DNA from: Pedobacter sp.
GTDB taxonomy: Bacteria > Bacteroidota > Bacteroidia > Sphingobacteriales > Sphingobacteriaceae
Assembly (NCBI GenBank): GCA_014378705.1
Contig: JACMND010000054.1
Span: 1 to 35,994, forward strand
Reading direction: 5' to 3'
DNA: 35,994 nucleotides
Shown here: piece after piece, positions 17,745 through 25,525 of the stretch
Layout: each line of letters begins with the position of its first letter
How positions within the stretch are numbered: position 1 is the stretch's first letter
The notes under the pieces: model-generated
Told to the model about the DNA's origin: nothing
The model's input: only the letters and a program-made list of their open reading frames with translations
The model's database searches: none
Made by a program: the position numbers and the translations under genes

Positions 17745-18763
17745 AATTCCTGCAAATCTTCAAACTGCAATTTACTACCTGCGGGCAAATACCTGTTAGT
17801 TGCTTTTCCTATTATATTTTTCAACTGCATTGGAGATATTCCATCTCCGGGCCTGAGCATTATCAAATCTGTTTCTTGAATTAATTCCCCTTTAAGCACA
17901 TCTCTGTCTAAATGAATGCTTTTTCTGGCAATTTTTATGTTCTGCACTTCAGATGCGCTTGGTTCTTTTAAAGAAGATCCTAAAGCTTTTTCAATATTCC
18001 GGATGGCTTTTACCATTTCAATTAGTTCATTGGGTTCTAACGAGGCTGAATGGTCTGGCCCGGGCAATGTCCTGTCCAACGTAAAATGTTTCTCAATTAC
18101 TTTTGCGCCTAACGCAACTGCAGCTATCGGAACTTCAATACCCAGCGTATGATCGGAATAACCTATCTCTACCCCAAAATTTTCTTTAATATTTAGCATG
18201 GCCAGTAAGTTAACATCGCTAAAAGCAGTAGGATATTCGGTATTACAATGCAGGACAGTTATTTTAATTAGAGAATTGGTACCTGATCGCAGAATCATTA
18301 AAGCCTCCCCAATCTCTAAAAGAGTAGACATTCCCGTTGAAACAATAATCTCGTCGGCTAATAAAGCTACCTTTTCAAGATAGGGTAAATTTGTTATTTC
18401 ACCAGAAGGTATTTTAAATAGCCTAATTCCTATTCGATATAAAAAATCCAGACTTTCAAGATCAAACCCAGTGGATAAAAATTTTATATTTTTTTTTGCA
18501 CAATAAGCAATCAACTCCAAATGATCATCTTCAGATAATTCAAGCTTTTTAAGCATTTGAAATTGAGACTCCGCCGTATCTGTATTTTTATTTTGATATT
18601 CTGCCTTTTGAGCAATAGTACTAACAAGCTTGTCGGCCTTAAAGGTTTGGAATTTTACGAAATCAACACCTGATTTAGCAGCAACATCAATCAATAATTT
18701 AGCTATTTTAATATCACCGTTATGGTTGACACCGGCTTCTGCTATTATTACCACCTTTTTCAT
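17741..18763 (-). CDS. legI: Legionaminic acid synthase (NeuB family)
   Basis: The 340-residue enzyme has an N-terminal NeuB TIM barrel and a C-terminal SAF (antifreeze-like) domain at about 278-338. Visible signatures are AEAGVNHNG at 9-17, KFQT at 37-40, and EKHFTLDRTLPGPDHSAS at 224-241, the metal and substrate-binding segments. It condenses phosphoenolpyruvate with the 6-deoxy-diacetamido-mannose from LegG to give N,N-diacetyllegionaminic acid. NeuB, LegI and PseI cannot be told apart by eye with certainty, so the assignment comes from the surrounding leg genes. It starts 3 bp after legH. Confidence 0.9.
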   Translation of the reverse strand: MKKVVIIAEAGVNHNGDIKIAKLLIDVAAKSGVDFVKFQTFKADKLVSTIAQKAEYQNKNTDTAESQFQMLKKLELSEDDHLELIAYCAKKNIKFLSTGFDLESLDFLYRIGIRLFKIPSGEITNLPYLEKVALLADEIIVSTGMSTLLEIGEALMILRSGTNSLIKITVLHCNTEYPTAFSDVNLLAMLNIKENFGVEIGYSDHTLGIEVPIAAVALGAKVIEKHFTLDRTLPGPDHSASLEPNELIEMVKAIRNIEKALGSSLKEPSASEVQNIKIARKSIHLDRDVLKGELIQETDLIMLRPGDGISPMQLKNIIGKATNRYLPAGSKLQFEDLQEL

Positions 18764-18766
18764 AGT

Positions 18767-19387
18767 TTATACAGTTCGTTGTCCTGGATTACCATAAATG
18801 ATGGCGTTATCTGGAATATTTTTCACGATAACGGAGCCAGCTCCAACAATTACATTTTCTCCAATTATCATCCCTTCTCTAATAGTAGCATTCGCACCAA
18901 TAAAAGAATTTTTCCCAATACTAACATTGCCTGCAATTGCAGCCCCGGGTGCAATATGAACGAAATCACCGATTTCACACTCGTGCTCTATTATGGCTCC
19001 GGTATTAATTATAACCCCCTTCCCAATAAAAGCCAAAGGATTAATTAGTGAACCAGCCATAATCGTTATTCCTTCAGATAAAGAAACTTTTGATGCTATT
19101 GTTGCCTTGGGGTGAATGGCATTAAAGGAATTAAAGGATCGACTTTTTAAATAGGTGTATACTTTTCTTCTAACCATGTTGTTACCTATTGAAACAACAA
19201 AATTGTTTGTGCTCAAAATTTTAGATGATACCTCATTGTATTCGTCCCCTAAATAAGGAAGATTAAATGGGTTATTCGCTTTAGTAACTTTTTCCATATA
19301 TCCAGATATGGTGCATCCTTGCTGAAATAAAATATCAGCAACTACAAATGCGTGCCCGGAATAACCAACAAGGATTACATTATCCAT
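18767..19387 (-). CDS. legH: NeuD/PglD-type sugar N-acetyltransferase
   Basis: The 206-residue protein starts with a Rossmann-like sugar-binding module (VILVGYSGHAFVVADIL at 4-20). It continues as a left-handed beta-helix of hexapeptide repeats. His135 in IIEHECEIG is the position of the catalytic base in PglD, and His144 follows in the acetyl-CoA region. It would N-acetylate the 4-amino group made by LegC, giving the 2,4-diacetamido-trideoxy sugar. It ends with the usual YGNPGQ motif. The stop of legC directly abuts its ATG. O-acetylation of the finished nonulosonate (NeuD role) is a less likely alternative. Confidence 0.87.
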   Translation of the reverse strand: MDNVILVGYSGHAFVVADILFQQGCTISGYMEKVTKANNPFNLPYLGDEYNEVSSKILSTNNFVVSIGNNMVRRKVYTYLKSRSFNSFNAIHPKATIASKVSLSEGITIMAGSLINPLAFIGKGVIINTGAIIEHECEIGDFVHIAPGAAIAGNVSIGKNSFIGANATIREGMIIGENVIVGAGSVIVKNIPDNAIIYGNPGQRTV

Positions 19388-20545
19388 CTATCTATCTCTT
19401 ACGCTGCTTGGGATGTTAACTAAACGATCGGCAATCCATTCACTATTGGTTAGTGCGCCTCTTTCCGCTTTCTTAAACATGGGCAACCGATTCATTAATT
19501 GCCAAACCGGCCTCGTCATAACGCCATTGTTGTTGCTTTCTTCCAAAAATGAATTACGGCTTTCAATATTCTTAAATATCAATGCATTTAGCCAATAGTT
19601 TGATTTAGCATCAGTGATATCAGACAGAAACGGCTGATTAATACTATCAAAATACTGGTGATAAATGGCTGCCAACTCCCGCTTATTTTGTACAAATCTA
19701 CTCAGTTGTTCTAATTGCGCACAGGCTAAAGCGGCATTTAGGTTTGGCATTCTATAATTATAGCCAATCTCGTCATGAACAAACTCCCATTTATGAGGGA
19801 CTTTTGCCTGGGTAGTTAAATGTTTAGCCCTTTTTGCCAGGTTCTCGTCATTGGTTATTAATGCCCCGCCACCTCCACAGGTTATTGTTTTATTTCCATT
19901 AAAGCTAAAAACCCCAACCTTACCAAAATTGCCGGTATGTTTTCCCTTGTAGTACGACCCTAAAGATTCAGCAGCATCTTCAATTAAAACGATATTCCAA
20001 TGATCACATATTACTTTAACTTCATCAATCCTTCCCGGCAATCCAAATGTATGCATAGGGATACAAGCTGATATCTTTTTTCCAGTTCTTTTATTGTAAC
20101 TAAACCCGTCATTCCTTTTTTCGGCGTTCCCGATTAAAAATATTTCCAATGCTGTTGGAGACATTCCGGCTGTATCTGAATCCACATCAATAAAAACCGG
20201 ATCTGCCCCAATATATGCTATTGCATTAGCCGTAGCAATAAAAGTTAGTGCCTGGGTTAACACTTCATTTCCCCTCTCAACCCCGCAAACTAACATTGCA
20301 ATGTGCAGAGCATTTGTTCCATTTACTAAAGCTACTGCATAATTGCTATCCGTTTGTTGAGCCATCATAATCTCAAAGCGGTTAACGTATTCACCTACCG
20401 ACGAAACATATGTTGAATCAAGGGCATCGTTCAGATAATTTTTCTCATTTCCTTTAAATACGGGTGCATGCAAAGGAATAGAGTCCTGTCCAGGAAACTG
20501 ACTTTTTATAAAATGAATGATTTGCTTATTTAAAGCCCCGATCAT
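19388..20545 (-). CDS. legC: PLP-dependent 4-aminotransferase (DegT family)
   Basis: The 385-residue DegT/DnrJ/EryC1-family enzyme has the PLP lysine at Lys219 in FSFNGNKTITCGGGG and the pyridoxal-stacking aspartate in LIEDAAES at 187-194. The NGNK(T/I)IT-CGGGG version is typical of LegC-type aminotransferases encoded beside LegB. It converts the 4-keto-6-deoxy-HexNAc nucleotide to the 4-amino sugar using glutamate. It overlaps legB by 4 bp and directly abuts legH. The start at 20545 gives the normal family length. Confidence 0.9.
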   Translation of the reverse strand: MIGALNKQIIHFIKSQFPGQDSIPLHAPVFKGNEKNYLNDALDSTYVSSVGEYVNRFEIMMAQQTDSNYAVALVNGTNALHIAMLVCGVERGNEVLTQALTFIATANAIAYIGADPVFIDVDSDTAGMSPTALEIFLIGNAEKRNDGFSYNKRTGKKISACIPMHTFGLPGRIDEVKVICDHWNIVLIEDAAESLGSYYKGKHTGNFGKVGVFSFNGNKTITCGGGGALITNDENLAKRAKHLTTQAKVPHKWEFVHDEIGYNYRMPNLNAALACAQLEQLSRFVQNKRELAAIYHQYFDSINQPFLSDITDAKSNYWLNALIFKNIESRNSFLEESNNNGVMTRPVWQLMNRLPMFKKAERGALTNSEWIADRLVNIPSSVRDR

Positions 20546-21540
20546 ATATTGTAAATTTCAGATTTATACTGTTTCAAATTCTGCGGATCTTTAAACCATT
20601 TGATGGTCTCTGCCAAACCATCTTGTAAAGAATATTTTTGTTGCCATCTCGTGTTCTGTCTAATCTTTTCATTAGAGCCATATAATCTAAAAACTTCAGA
20701 TTTCCCGGGCCGTAACCTTTCGCTATCAGAAATAATACTTGCATTGGGATTGATTTGATTTATTAGTTCCTGTGCTAAGTCGCCAACTGATATTTCAGAC
20801 TGAGTAGCGATATTGCAGTCATGTCCGATCAGGGTGTCTGATTTTGCAATCTCAACAAATCCTTCCACCGTGTCTTTCACATACAATAAATCTCTGGTTG
20901 GGATTAAATCCCCTAATTTTATTTCTTCATTTCCATTTAATAGTTGTGTAATTATTGTAGGAATAACAGCCCGGGCAGATTGCCGCGGACCATATGTGTT
21001 AAAAGGTCTGACAATTGTTAACGGCAGATCAAAACTTCTGAAAAAAGAGTCCGCGATGCAATCAGCACCAATTTTGGAGGCCGAATAAGGTGATTGAGGC
21101 TGTCGCGGATGTGACTCGTCAATTGGTATATACTTTGCCGTTCCATAGACTTCGGATGTGGAAGTAACTAAAACCCTTTGAACTCCAAGATCCTTTGCTG
21201 CCTGAACAATGTTAAGTGTTCCCTTCACGTTAGTATCTATATAGCTGTCAGGCGAATGATAGCTGAATGGAATCGCTATCAACGCTGCTAAATGGAAAAC
21301 AACATCGATATCTTTCATTGCAGTGCGGACACCATTAGGATCACGAATGTCGCCGGCGAAAATTTCGGCTTTAGAGAGTACGTTGGCAGGAATTGAGTCC
21401 AGCCAACCCCAGCTGTTAAAAGAATTATAATATACGAAGGCTTTAACAGTGGCACCTTCTTTAATTAAACGCTCCACCAAATGGCTTCCAATAAATCCAT
21501 CAGCACCAGTGACCAACACCCTTTTCCCTTTTAAAATCAT
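20542..21540 (-). CDS. legB: NDP-GlcNAc 4,6-dehydratase (extended SDR)
   Basis: The 332-residue SDR has the NAD site TGADGFIGSHL at 11-21, TSTSEVYG at 126-133 and the catalytic Tyr152/Lys156 in YSASK. The segment YNSFNSWGWLD at 38-48 is characteristic of LegB and related dehydratases. It makes the 4-keto-6-deoxy intermediate from GDP- or UDP-GlcNAc, the first committed step toward legionaminic acid. PtmE in the same operon suggests GDP-GlcNAc as substrate. It is joined by a 1-bp overlap to wbpB and a 4-bp overlap to legC, so two sugar pathways share one transcript. Confidence 0.9.
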   Translation of the reverse strand: MILKGKRVLVTGADGFIGSHLVERLIKEGATVKAFVYYNSFNSWGWLDSIPANVLSKAEIFAGDIRDPNGVRTAMKDIDVVFHLAALIAIPFSYHSPDSYIDTNVKGTLNIVQAAKDLGVQRVLVTSTSEVYGTAKYIPIDESHPRQPQSPYSASKIGADCIADSFFRSFDLPLTIVRPFNTYGPRQSARAVIPTIITQLLNGNEEIKLGDLIPTRDLLYVKDTVEGFVEIAKSDTLIGHDCNIATQSEISVGDLAQELINQINPNASIISDSERLRPGKSEVFRLYGSNEKIRQNTRWQQKYSLQDGLAETIKWFKDPQNLKQYKSEIYNI

Positions 21541-22577
21541 TAGGATTGACTGTTTTTTAGATCGTAAATGCGTTCAATAATATCTACTACTTTCAATCCT
21601 TCCAAAGCATTTGTAGTAATGGATGCTCTTCCTTTCAATACATCAATAACATTTTCGATGATAAAATGATGATTTGCAGCTGAACCTTTGTAAGCACCAT
21701 AGTCATTCCCAGGATTTGTTGGAGCAAGTTCAGGTAATTCATAATCTTTTACATTACAAACCTCTACTTTATCCATGTATTGTCCGCCTATTTTCACTGC
21801 GCCATTTTCAGCAATTATAGTCATAGAACTTTCCAGATTTTGATTCCAAACCGAAGTTGAATAATTGATCGAACCCATTCCTCCATTTACAAAATCGAAA
21901 TTAACAAATCCAGAATCTTCAAAATCGGTCAGATCACGATGATTGAAGTCATGAAATCTCGCCATTATATTCTGAATGTCTCCAAAAAGCCAATACATAA
22001 TATCTATAAAATGCGAAAATTGAGTAAACAGAGTTCCCCCATCCAAGTCCTTTTTACCATGCCAGCTTTCCGGTTTATAATATCGATCGTCTCGATTCCA
22101 GTAGCAATTTAACTGAACCATGTAGATCTCTCCTAGTTTACCGCTTTCTATAAGTTCTTTTATCCACACACTTGGTGGCGAATAGCGATTCTGCATAACG
22201 GCAAACAAATGCTTATGAACATTTAATGCTTTGTAAATCACTTTCTCTGAATCATTTCTAGTTAAGGCCATTGGCTTCTCAACTACAATATGCTTTTTTG
22301 CCTCCAGAAACAGCAATGATTGCTCTGCATGGAAGCCATTCGGGGTAGCAATATTTACAACATCAATCTCATTGATCAACTCAGACTGCAATAATTCTTC
22401 AACACTGTTAAATACAGGAACAGTATATTCACTAATCCCCAGATCCTCCCTCTCTTTCACATCAACCAAAGCGATCAATTCAGATTCCGGATTTCTCTCT
22501 ATCATCTCTGCATGCCGTTTCCCAATGTGGCCACAACCAACAACTGCGAACTTTATCTTTCTGTCTTTGTAAATCAT
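21540..22577 (-). CDS. wbpB: Gfo/Idh/MocA oxidoreductase, WbpB-like UDP-GlcNAcA 3-dehydrogenase
   Basis: The 345-residue protein has the Rossmann motif VVGCGHIGKRHAEMI at 12-26 and the family EKP motif at 100-102, with the C-terminal alpha/beta domain expected for Gfo/Idh/MocA enzymes. WbpB oxidises UDP-GlcNAcA at C3 and works with the aminotransferase WbpE, which regenerates the cofactor partner. Here wbpE and wbpD are directly upstream. WbpA, which makes UDP-GlcNAcA, is not in the window. The gene overlaps wbpD and legB by 1 bp each. Confidence 0.88.
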   Translation of the reverse strand: MIYKDRKIKFAVVGCGHIGKRHAEMIERNPESELIALVDVKEREDLGISEYTVPVFNSVEELLQSELINEIDVVNIATPNGFHAEQSLLFLEAKKHIVVEKPMALTRNDSEKVIYKALNVHKHLFAVMQNRYSPPSVWIKELIESGKLGEIYMVQLNCYWNRDDRYYKPESWHGKKDLDGGTLFTQFSHFIDIMYWLFGDIQNIMARFHDFNHRDLTDFEDSGFVNFDFVNGGMGSINYSTSVWNQNLESSMTIIAENGAVKIGGQYMDKVEVCNVKDYELPELAPTNPGNDYGAYKGSAANHHFIIENVIDVLKGRASITTNALEGLKVVDIIERIYDLKNSQS

Positions 22578-23155
22578 TACTTAATTCGTGTAATCTGACT
22601 ATTTTCTAATTTGTACTCCTGTTTACTCTCGGGGCATCCTGCTAAACCTTCTTCGTTAAAACTAAGACGATGTCCGAATTCACTAACCCATCCAATCTGT
22701 CGGGCTGGATTACCTACTACCATTGCATAAGGAGCTACTGTTTTAGTAACCACTGATCCGGCACCGATAAAAGCAAACTCGCCAATATCATGGCCGCAAA
22801 CTATTGTTGCATTTGCCCCGATTGTAGCACCACGACCAACGTGTGTTTTTGCGTATAGGCCTCTTCTGTTTACAGCACTTCGTGGATTTAGCACGTTGGT
22901 GAAAACCATAGAAGGGCCAAGGAAAACATCATCATCGCAGGTAACCCCTTCATAAATGGAAACATTGTTTTGAACTTTGACGTTTTTCCCCAAGTTAACT
23001 CCGGGGGAAATAACTACATTTTGCCCAATGTTACAATTTTCGCCAAGCACGCAACCGCTCATCAAATGGCTGAAATGCCATACCTTAACGCCATTTCCGA
23101 TATGGCTACCTTGGTCAACAATTGCCGACGGATGTATGAAATAAGCCTCAGCCAT
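22577..23155 (-). CDS. wbpD: UDP-2-acetamido-3-amino-uronate N-acetyltransferase
   Basis: The 192-residue left-handed beta-helix protein begins FIHPSAIVDQGSHIG and has VWHFSH at 25-30, both strongly reminiscent of WbpD. Its hexapeptide repeats run to about residue 155, followed by a C-terminal segment WVSEFGHRL that WbpD-like proteins also carry. It would acetylate the 3-amino group of UDP-GlcNAc3NA to give UDP-GlcNAc3NAcA. That acetamido group is the natural target for a WbpG-type amidotransferase. It overlaps wbpE by 8 bp and shares one base with wbpB. Confidence 0.9.
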   Translation of the reverse strand: MAEAYFIHPSAIVDQGSHIGNGVKVWHFSHLMSGCVLGENCNIGQNVVISPGVNLGKNVKVQNNVSIYEGVTCDDDVFLGPSMVFTNVLNPRSAVNRRGLYAKTHVGRGATIGANATIVCGHDIGEFAFIGAGSVVTKTVAPYAMVVGNPARQIGWVSEFGHRLSFNEEGLAGCPESKQEYKLENSQITRIK

Positions 23156-24290
23156 GTTGGAATAATTTTATTGTATCAGTGATAAACCGAAGCTCATCTG
23201 CCGACATTTCGGTGTGAATTGGAAGTGAGATCACACGTTTACAAAGCTCCTCGCTTATAGGAAAGTCGCCTTCTTGATGAGTATCTGTTTTAAAAGCATT
23301 TTGCATATGCAATGGGATTGGATAATAAATCATTGAAGGCACCCCGTGTGCACTTAAGTAAACTTTAAATAACTCCCGATCTATAGTTGCAGATAGCTTT
23401 AAGGTATATTGATGAAATACATGTGTAGAATTGTGTTGCCGGGCTGGTATTTGAAGCCAGTCTAACAATCCTAACTCCGTATCATAAATATCAGCAGCTT
23501 TGTTCCTGGCCAGGGCATAGTCATCCAAATGAGGAAGTTTTACTAAAAGAATGGCTGCTTGAAGCGTATCAAGTCGACTATTTACCCCTATTACATCATG
23601 GCAATATTTTATTTCCTGTCCGTGATTGGCTATTTTTCGGATACGGTTTGCCAAAAAAGCATCGTTAGTTATAAGTGCTCCGCCATCACCGTAACAACCG
23701 AGATTTTTAGACGGGAAAAATGATGTACAGCCGATGTCTCCCATTGTACCAGCTTTTTTAACAGTGCCGTCAGAAAATGTATATTCAGCACCTAATGCCT
23801 GAGCCGTATCTTCAACAATGTACAAACTATGCTTTCTTGCAACTTCCAATATTTCTTCCATGTCAGCACATTGGCCAAATAAATGAACCGGCACAATGGC
23901 CCTGGTCTTTGAAGTAATTGCATTTTCAATTAATTCAGCCGTGTTGTTAAAGGTGTTAGCATCTACATCAATTAATACAGGGGTTAAACGAAGAAGGGCT
24001 ATTACTTCTGCAGTTGCTACATAAGTAAAGCAAGGAACGATCACTTCATCTCCTGGTTGAAGATTTAGAGCCATTAATGCAATCTGCAAGGCATCCGTGC
24101 CATTACCACAAGCTATTACGTAATTGCTTCCTAGGTACAATTGCAAATTACTTTCAAATGTTTTTACTTGTGGGCCATTAATAAACTCCGTTGAATTGAC
24201 AACCTCCTGAATAGCAAAGTCTATTTGTGGCTTAACCCGATCATATTGGCCTCTTAGGTCAGCCATTTGTATTTTGTTTGCTTTACTCAT
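23148..24290 (-). CDS. wbpE: UDP-2-acetamido-3-keto-uronate aminotransferase
   Basis: The 380-residue DegT-family aminotransferase has the PLP lysine at Lys195 in TSFFPSKNLGCYGDGG, a motif nearly identical to that of WbpE. It also has GNGTDALQIALMAL and IVEDTAQALGAEY. It transfers an amino group to C3 of the keto-uronate made by WbpB. It is the first gene of the sugar-synthesis block, 107 bp downstream of wzz, and that gap contains a perfect 10-bp inverted repeat. It overlaps wbpD by 8 bp. Confidence 0.92.
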   Translation of the reverse strand: MSKANKIQMADLRGQYDRVKPQIDFAIQEVVNSTEFINGPQVKTFESNLQLYLGSNYVIACGNGTDALQIALMALNLQPGDEVIVPCFTYVATAEVIALLRLTPVLIDVDANTFNNTAELIENAITSKTRAIVPVHLFGQCADMEEILEVARKHSLYIVEDTAQALGAEYTFSDGTVKKAGTMGDIGCTSFFPSKNLGCYGDGGALITNDAFLANRIRKIANHGQEIKYCHDVIGVNSRLDTLQAAILLVKLPHLDDYALARNKAADIYDTELGLLDWLQIPARQHNSTHVFHQYTLKLSATIDRELFKVYLSAHGVPSMIYYPIPLHMQNAFKTDTHQEGDFPISEELCKRVISLPIHTEMSADELRFITDTIKLFQHG

Positions 24291-24322
24291 ATTTATTTAT
24301 TCAAGTTCGGCTTCTTAAATTA

Positions 24323-24356
24323 TTATAAAACATTTAAAATAATGCTTGTTTTATAA
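24323..24356. repeat. Perfect 10-bp inverted repeat between wzz and wbpE
   Basis: TTATAAAACA at 24323-24332 and its exact complement TGTTTTATAA at 24347-24356 enclose a 14-nt loop. It sits in the 107-bp gap upstream of wzz's end and wbpE's start, the largest break inside the core operon. The stem is AT-rich, so a hairpin would be weak and there is no U-tract for an intrinsic terminator. It could be an operator or a processing site. No function is shown by the sequence. Confidence 0.5.
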
Positions 24357-24397
24357 CAATTTAACCTAACCTGGTAATTTCCTGCCTATACTTTATT

Positions 24398-25525
24398 TTA
24401 CATCATCAAATTTTTGAAAAACAACCTGATGCTTAATATAATAACCACTAAAAAACCGGCTAATAACGAGCCTAAAACAATTCCTTTTAGTTTTCCGAAA
24501 CTTTCTTTTTCTAAAGGGTATACCGGCTCATCCACCACTTGTATTAAAGGTGTTTCTTTACGTAGTGAGATTTTTGACATCTCCAGATTTTTTACGAGTT
24601 CAGCTAAAATAGTTTTACTGGTTTCTGCAGAAAACTGAGAGCGCTGCATAGGTGCTGCCCGCTTTATTTGCCTGGTTAAGTTTAAGTTAGGGGTAGCATC
24701 TGCAATTGAGGCAGCACTATATATCGCACCGTTCATGACTGCACGAACCGAGTCGGTTTTCTGTTGTAGAATGGCAACATTTTCTAATGACTTTTTGGTT
24801 TTCGTTTGTATGTAAAAATCATTAACGTTTTTAACTATTTGGTCATTAAATGATTTGGCAAAAATCTCATCTTCAGATTTTACGTCGACCTGAATAATGC
24901 TGAGTTTTTTGTTTGGCTTAGACACCAGTAGATAGTTTTTGTTTATTTGCTTAACTGTTTCGCCCAAAATACTATCTTGAATTCGATTAAATATTTCTGG
25001 CTTATTAAATTGAATATTCTTTAGTTCAAACCTGTTTGACCATTTATACCTTAATTTATTAAAATCTATATACCTGTCTACTAGTAATTGCTTCTCCCCT
25101 TTTATCTCTATCATGCTTAAAAGAGTTTTCTCAATCATTGTACGGGATTTGTATAGCTCGATAATATTATCACCCTGAAAAATACCTCCGCCACTGCCGC
25201 CCAAATCAACTCCCACCATAGAAGCTAAACCTGCGTACTGACCGATTCCACCTCCACTGCCATCTCCGCTTTCTAATACAAATGTTGTAGTAGCAGTAAA
25301 AACAGGTTTTTTATAAATGGCATAAGCCAGGCCGAACAAGCCTCCAATAATACCGGCAATTACAATAAAGTACCATTTTGAAAATAAATATTTCCACCAG
25401 TTCCGTATTTTAAGAATTACCTCTTTAAGTGAAATTTCATCAGCCTCATTTTCCTTTGAGTTTTGAGCTTTATCCTGATTGCCTGTTATAGAGGAATGCG
25501 CTTTAAATTGAGTCTTATCTTCCAT
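24398..25525 (-). CDS. wzz: Polysaccharide chain-length regulator (Wzz/PCP family, no kinase domain)
   Basis: The 375-residue protein has a polar N-terminus, a first membrane span around 52-72 (WYFIVIAGIIGGLFGLAYAIY region), a large periplasmic part rich in helices, and a second span near 350-370 followed by a short tail. There is no Walker-type tyrosine kinase domain, unlike many export PCP proteins. Two glycine-rich stretches (GDGSGGGIGQ and GGSGGG) follow TM1. It would set chain length with Wzy and connect to the Wza channel encoded directly upstream. The ATG shares one base with the end of wza. Confidence 0.87.
   Translation of the reverse strand: MEDKTQFKAHSSITGNQDKAQNSKENEADEISLKEVILKIRNWWKYLFSKWYFIVIAGIIGGLFGLAYAIYKKPVFTATTTFVLESGDGSGGGIGQYAGLASMVGVDLGGSGGGIFQGDNIIELYKSRTMIEKTLLSMIEIKGEKQLLVDRYIDFNKLRYKWSNRFELKNIQFNKPEIFNRIQDSILGETVKQINKNYLLVSKPNKKLSIIQVDVKSEDEIFAKSFNDQIVKNVNDFYIQTKTKKSLENVAILQQKTDSVRAVMNGAIYSAASIADATPNLNLTRQIKRAAPMQRSQFSAETSKTILAELVKNLEMSKISLRKETPLIQVVDEPVYPLEKESFGKLKGIVLGSLLAGFLVVIILSIRLFFKNLMM

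Noticed and set aside
16626-18763. Sialic (neuraminic) or pseudaminic acid pathway
   Set aside because: legB, legC and ptmE next to these genes point to legionaminic acid. A neuraminate pathway would not need a dehydratase and aminotransferase, and PseB/PseC/PseG/PseH-like proteins are not seen.
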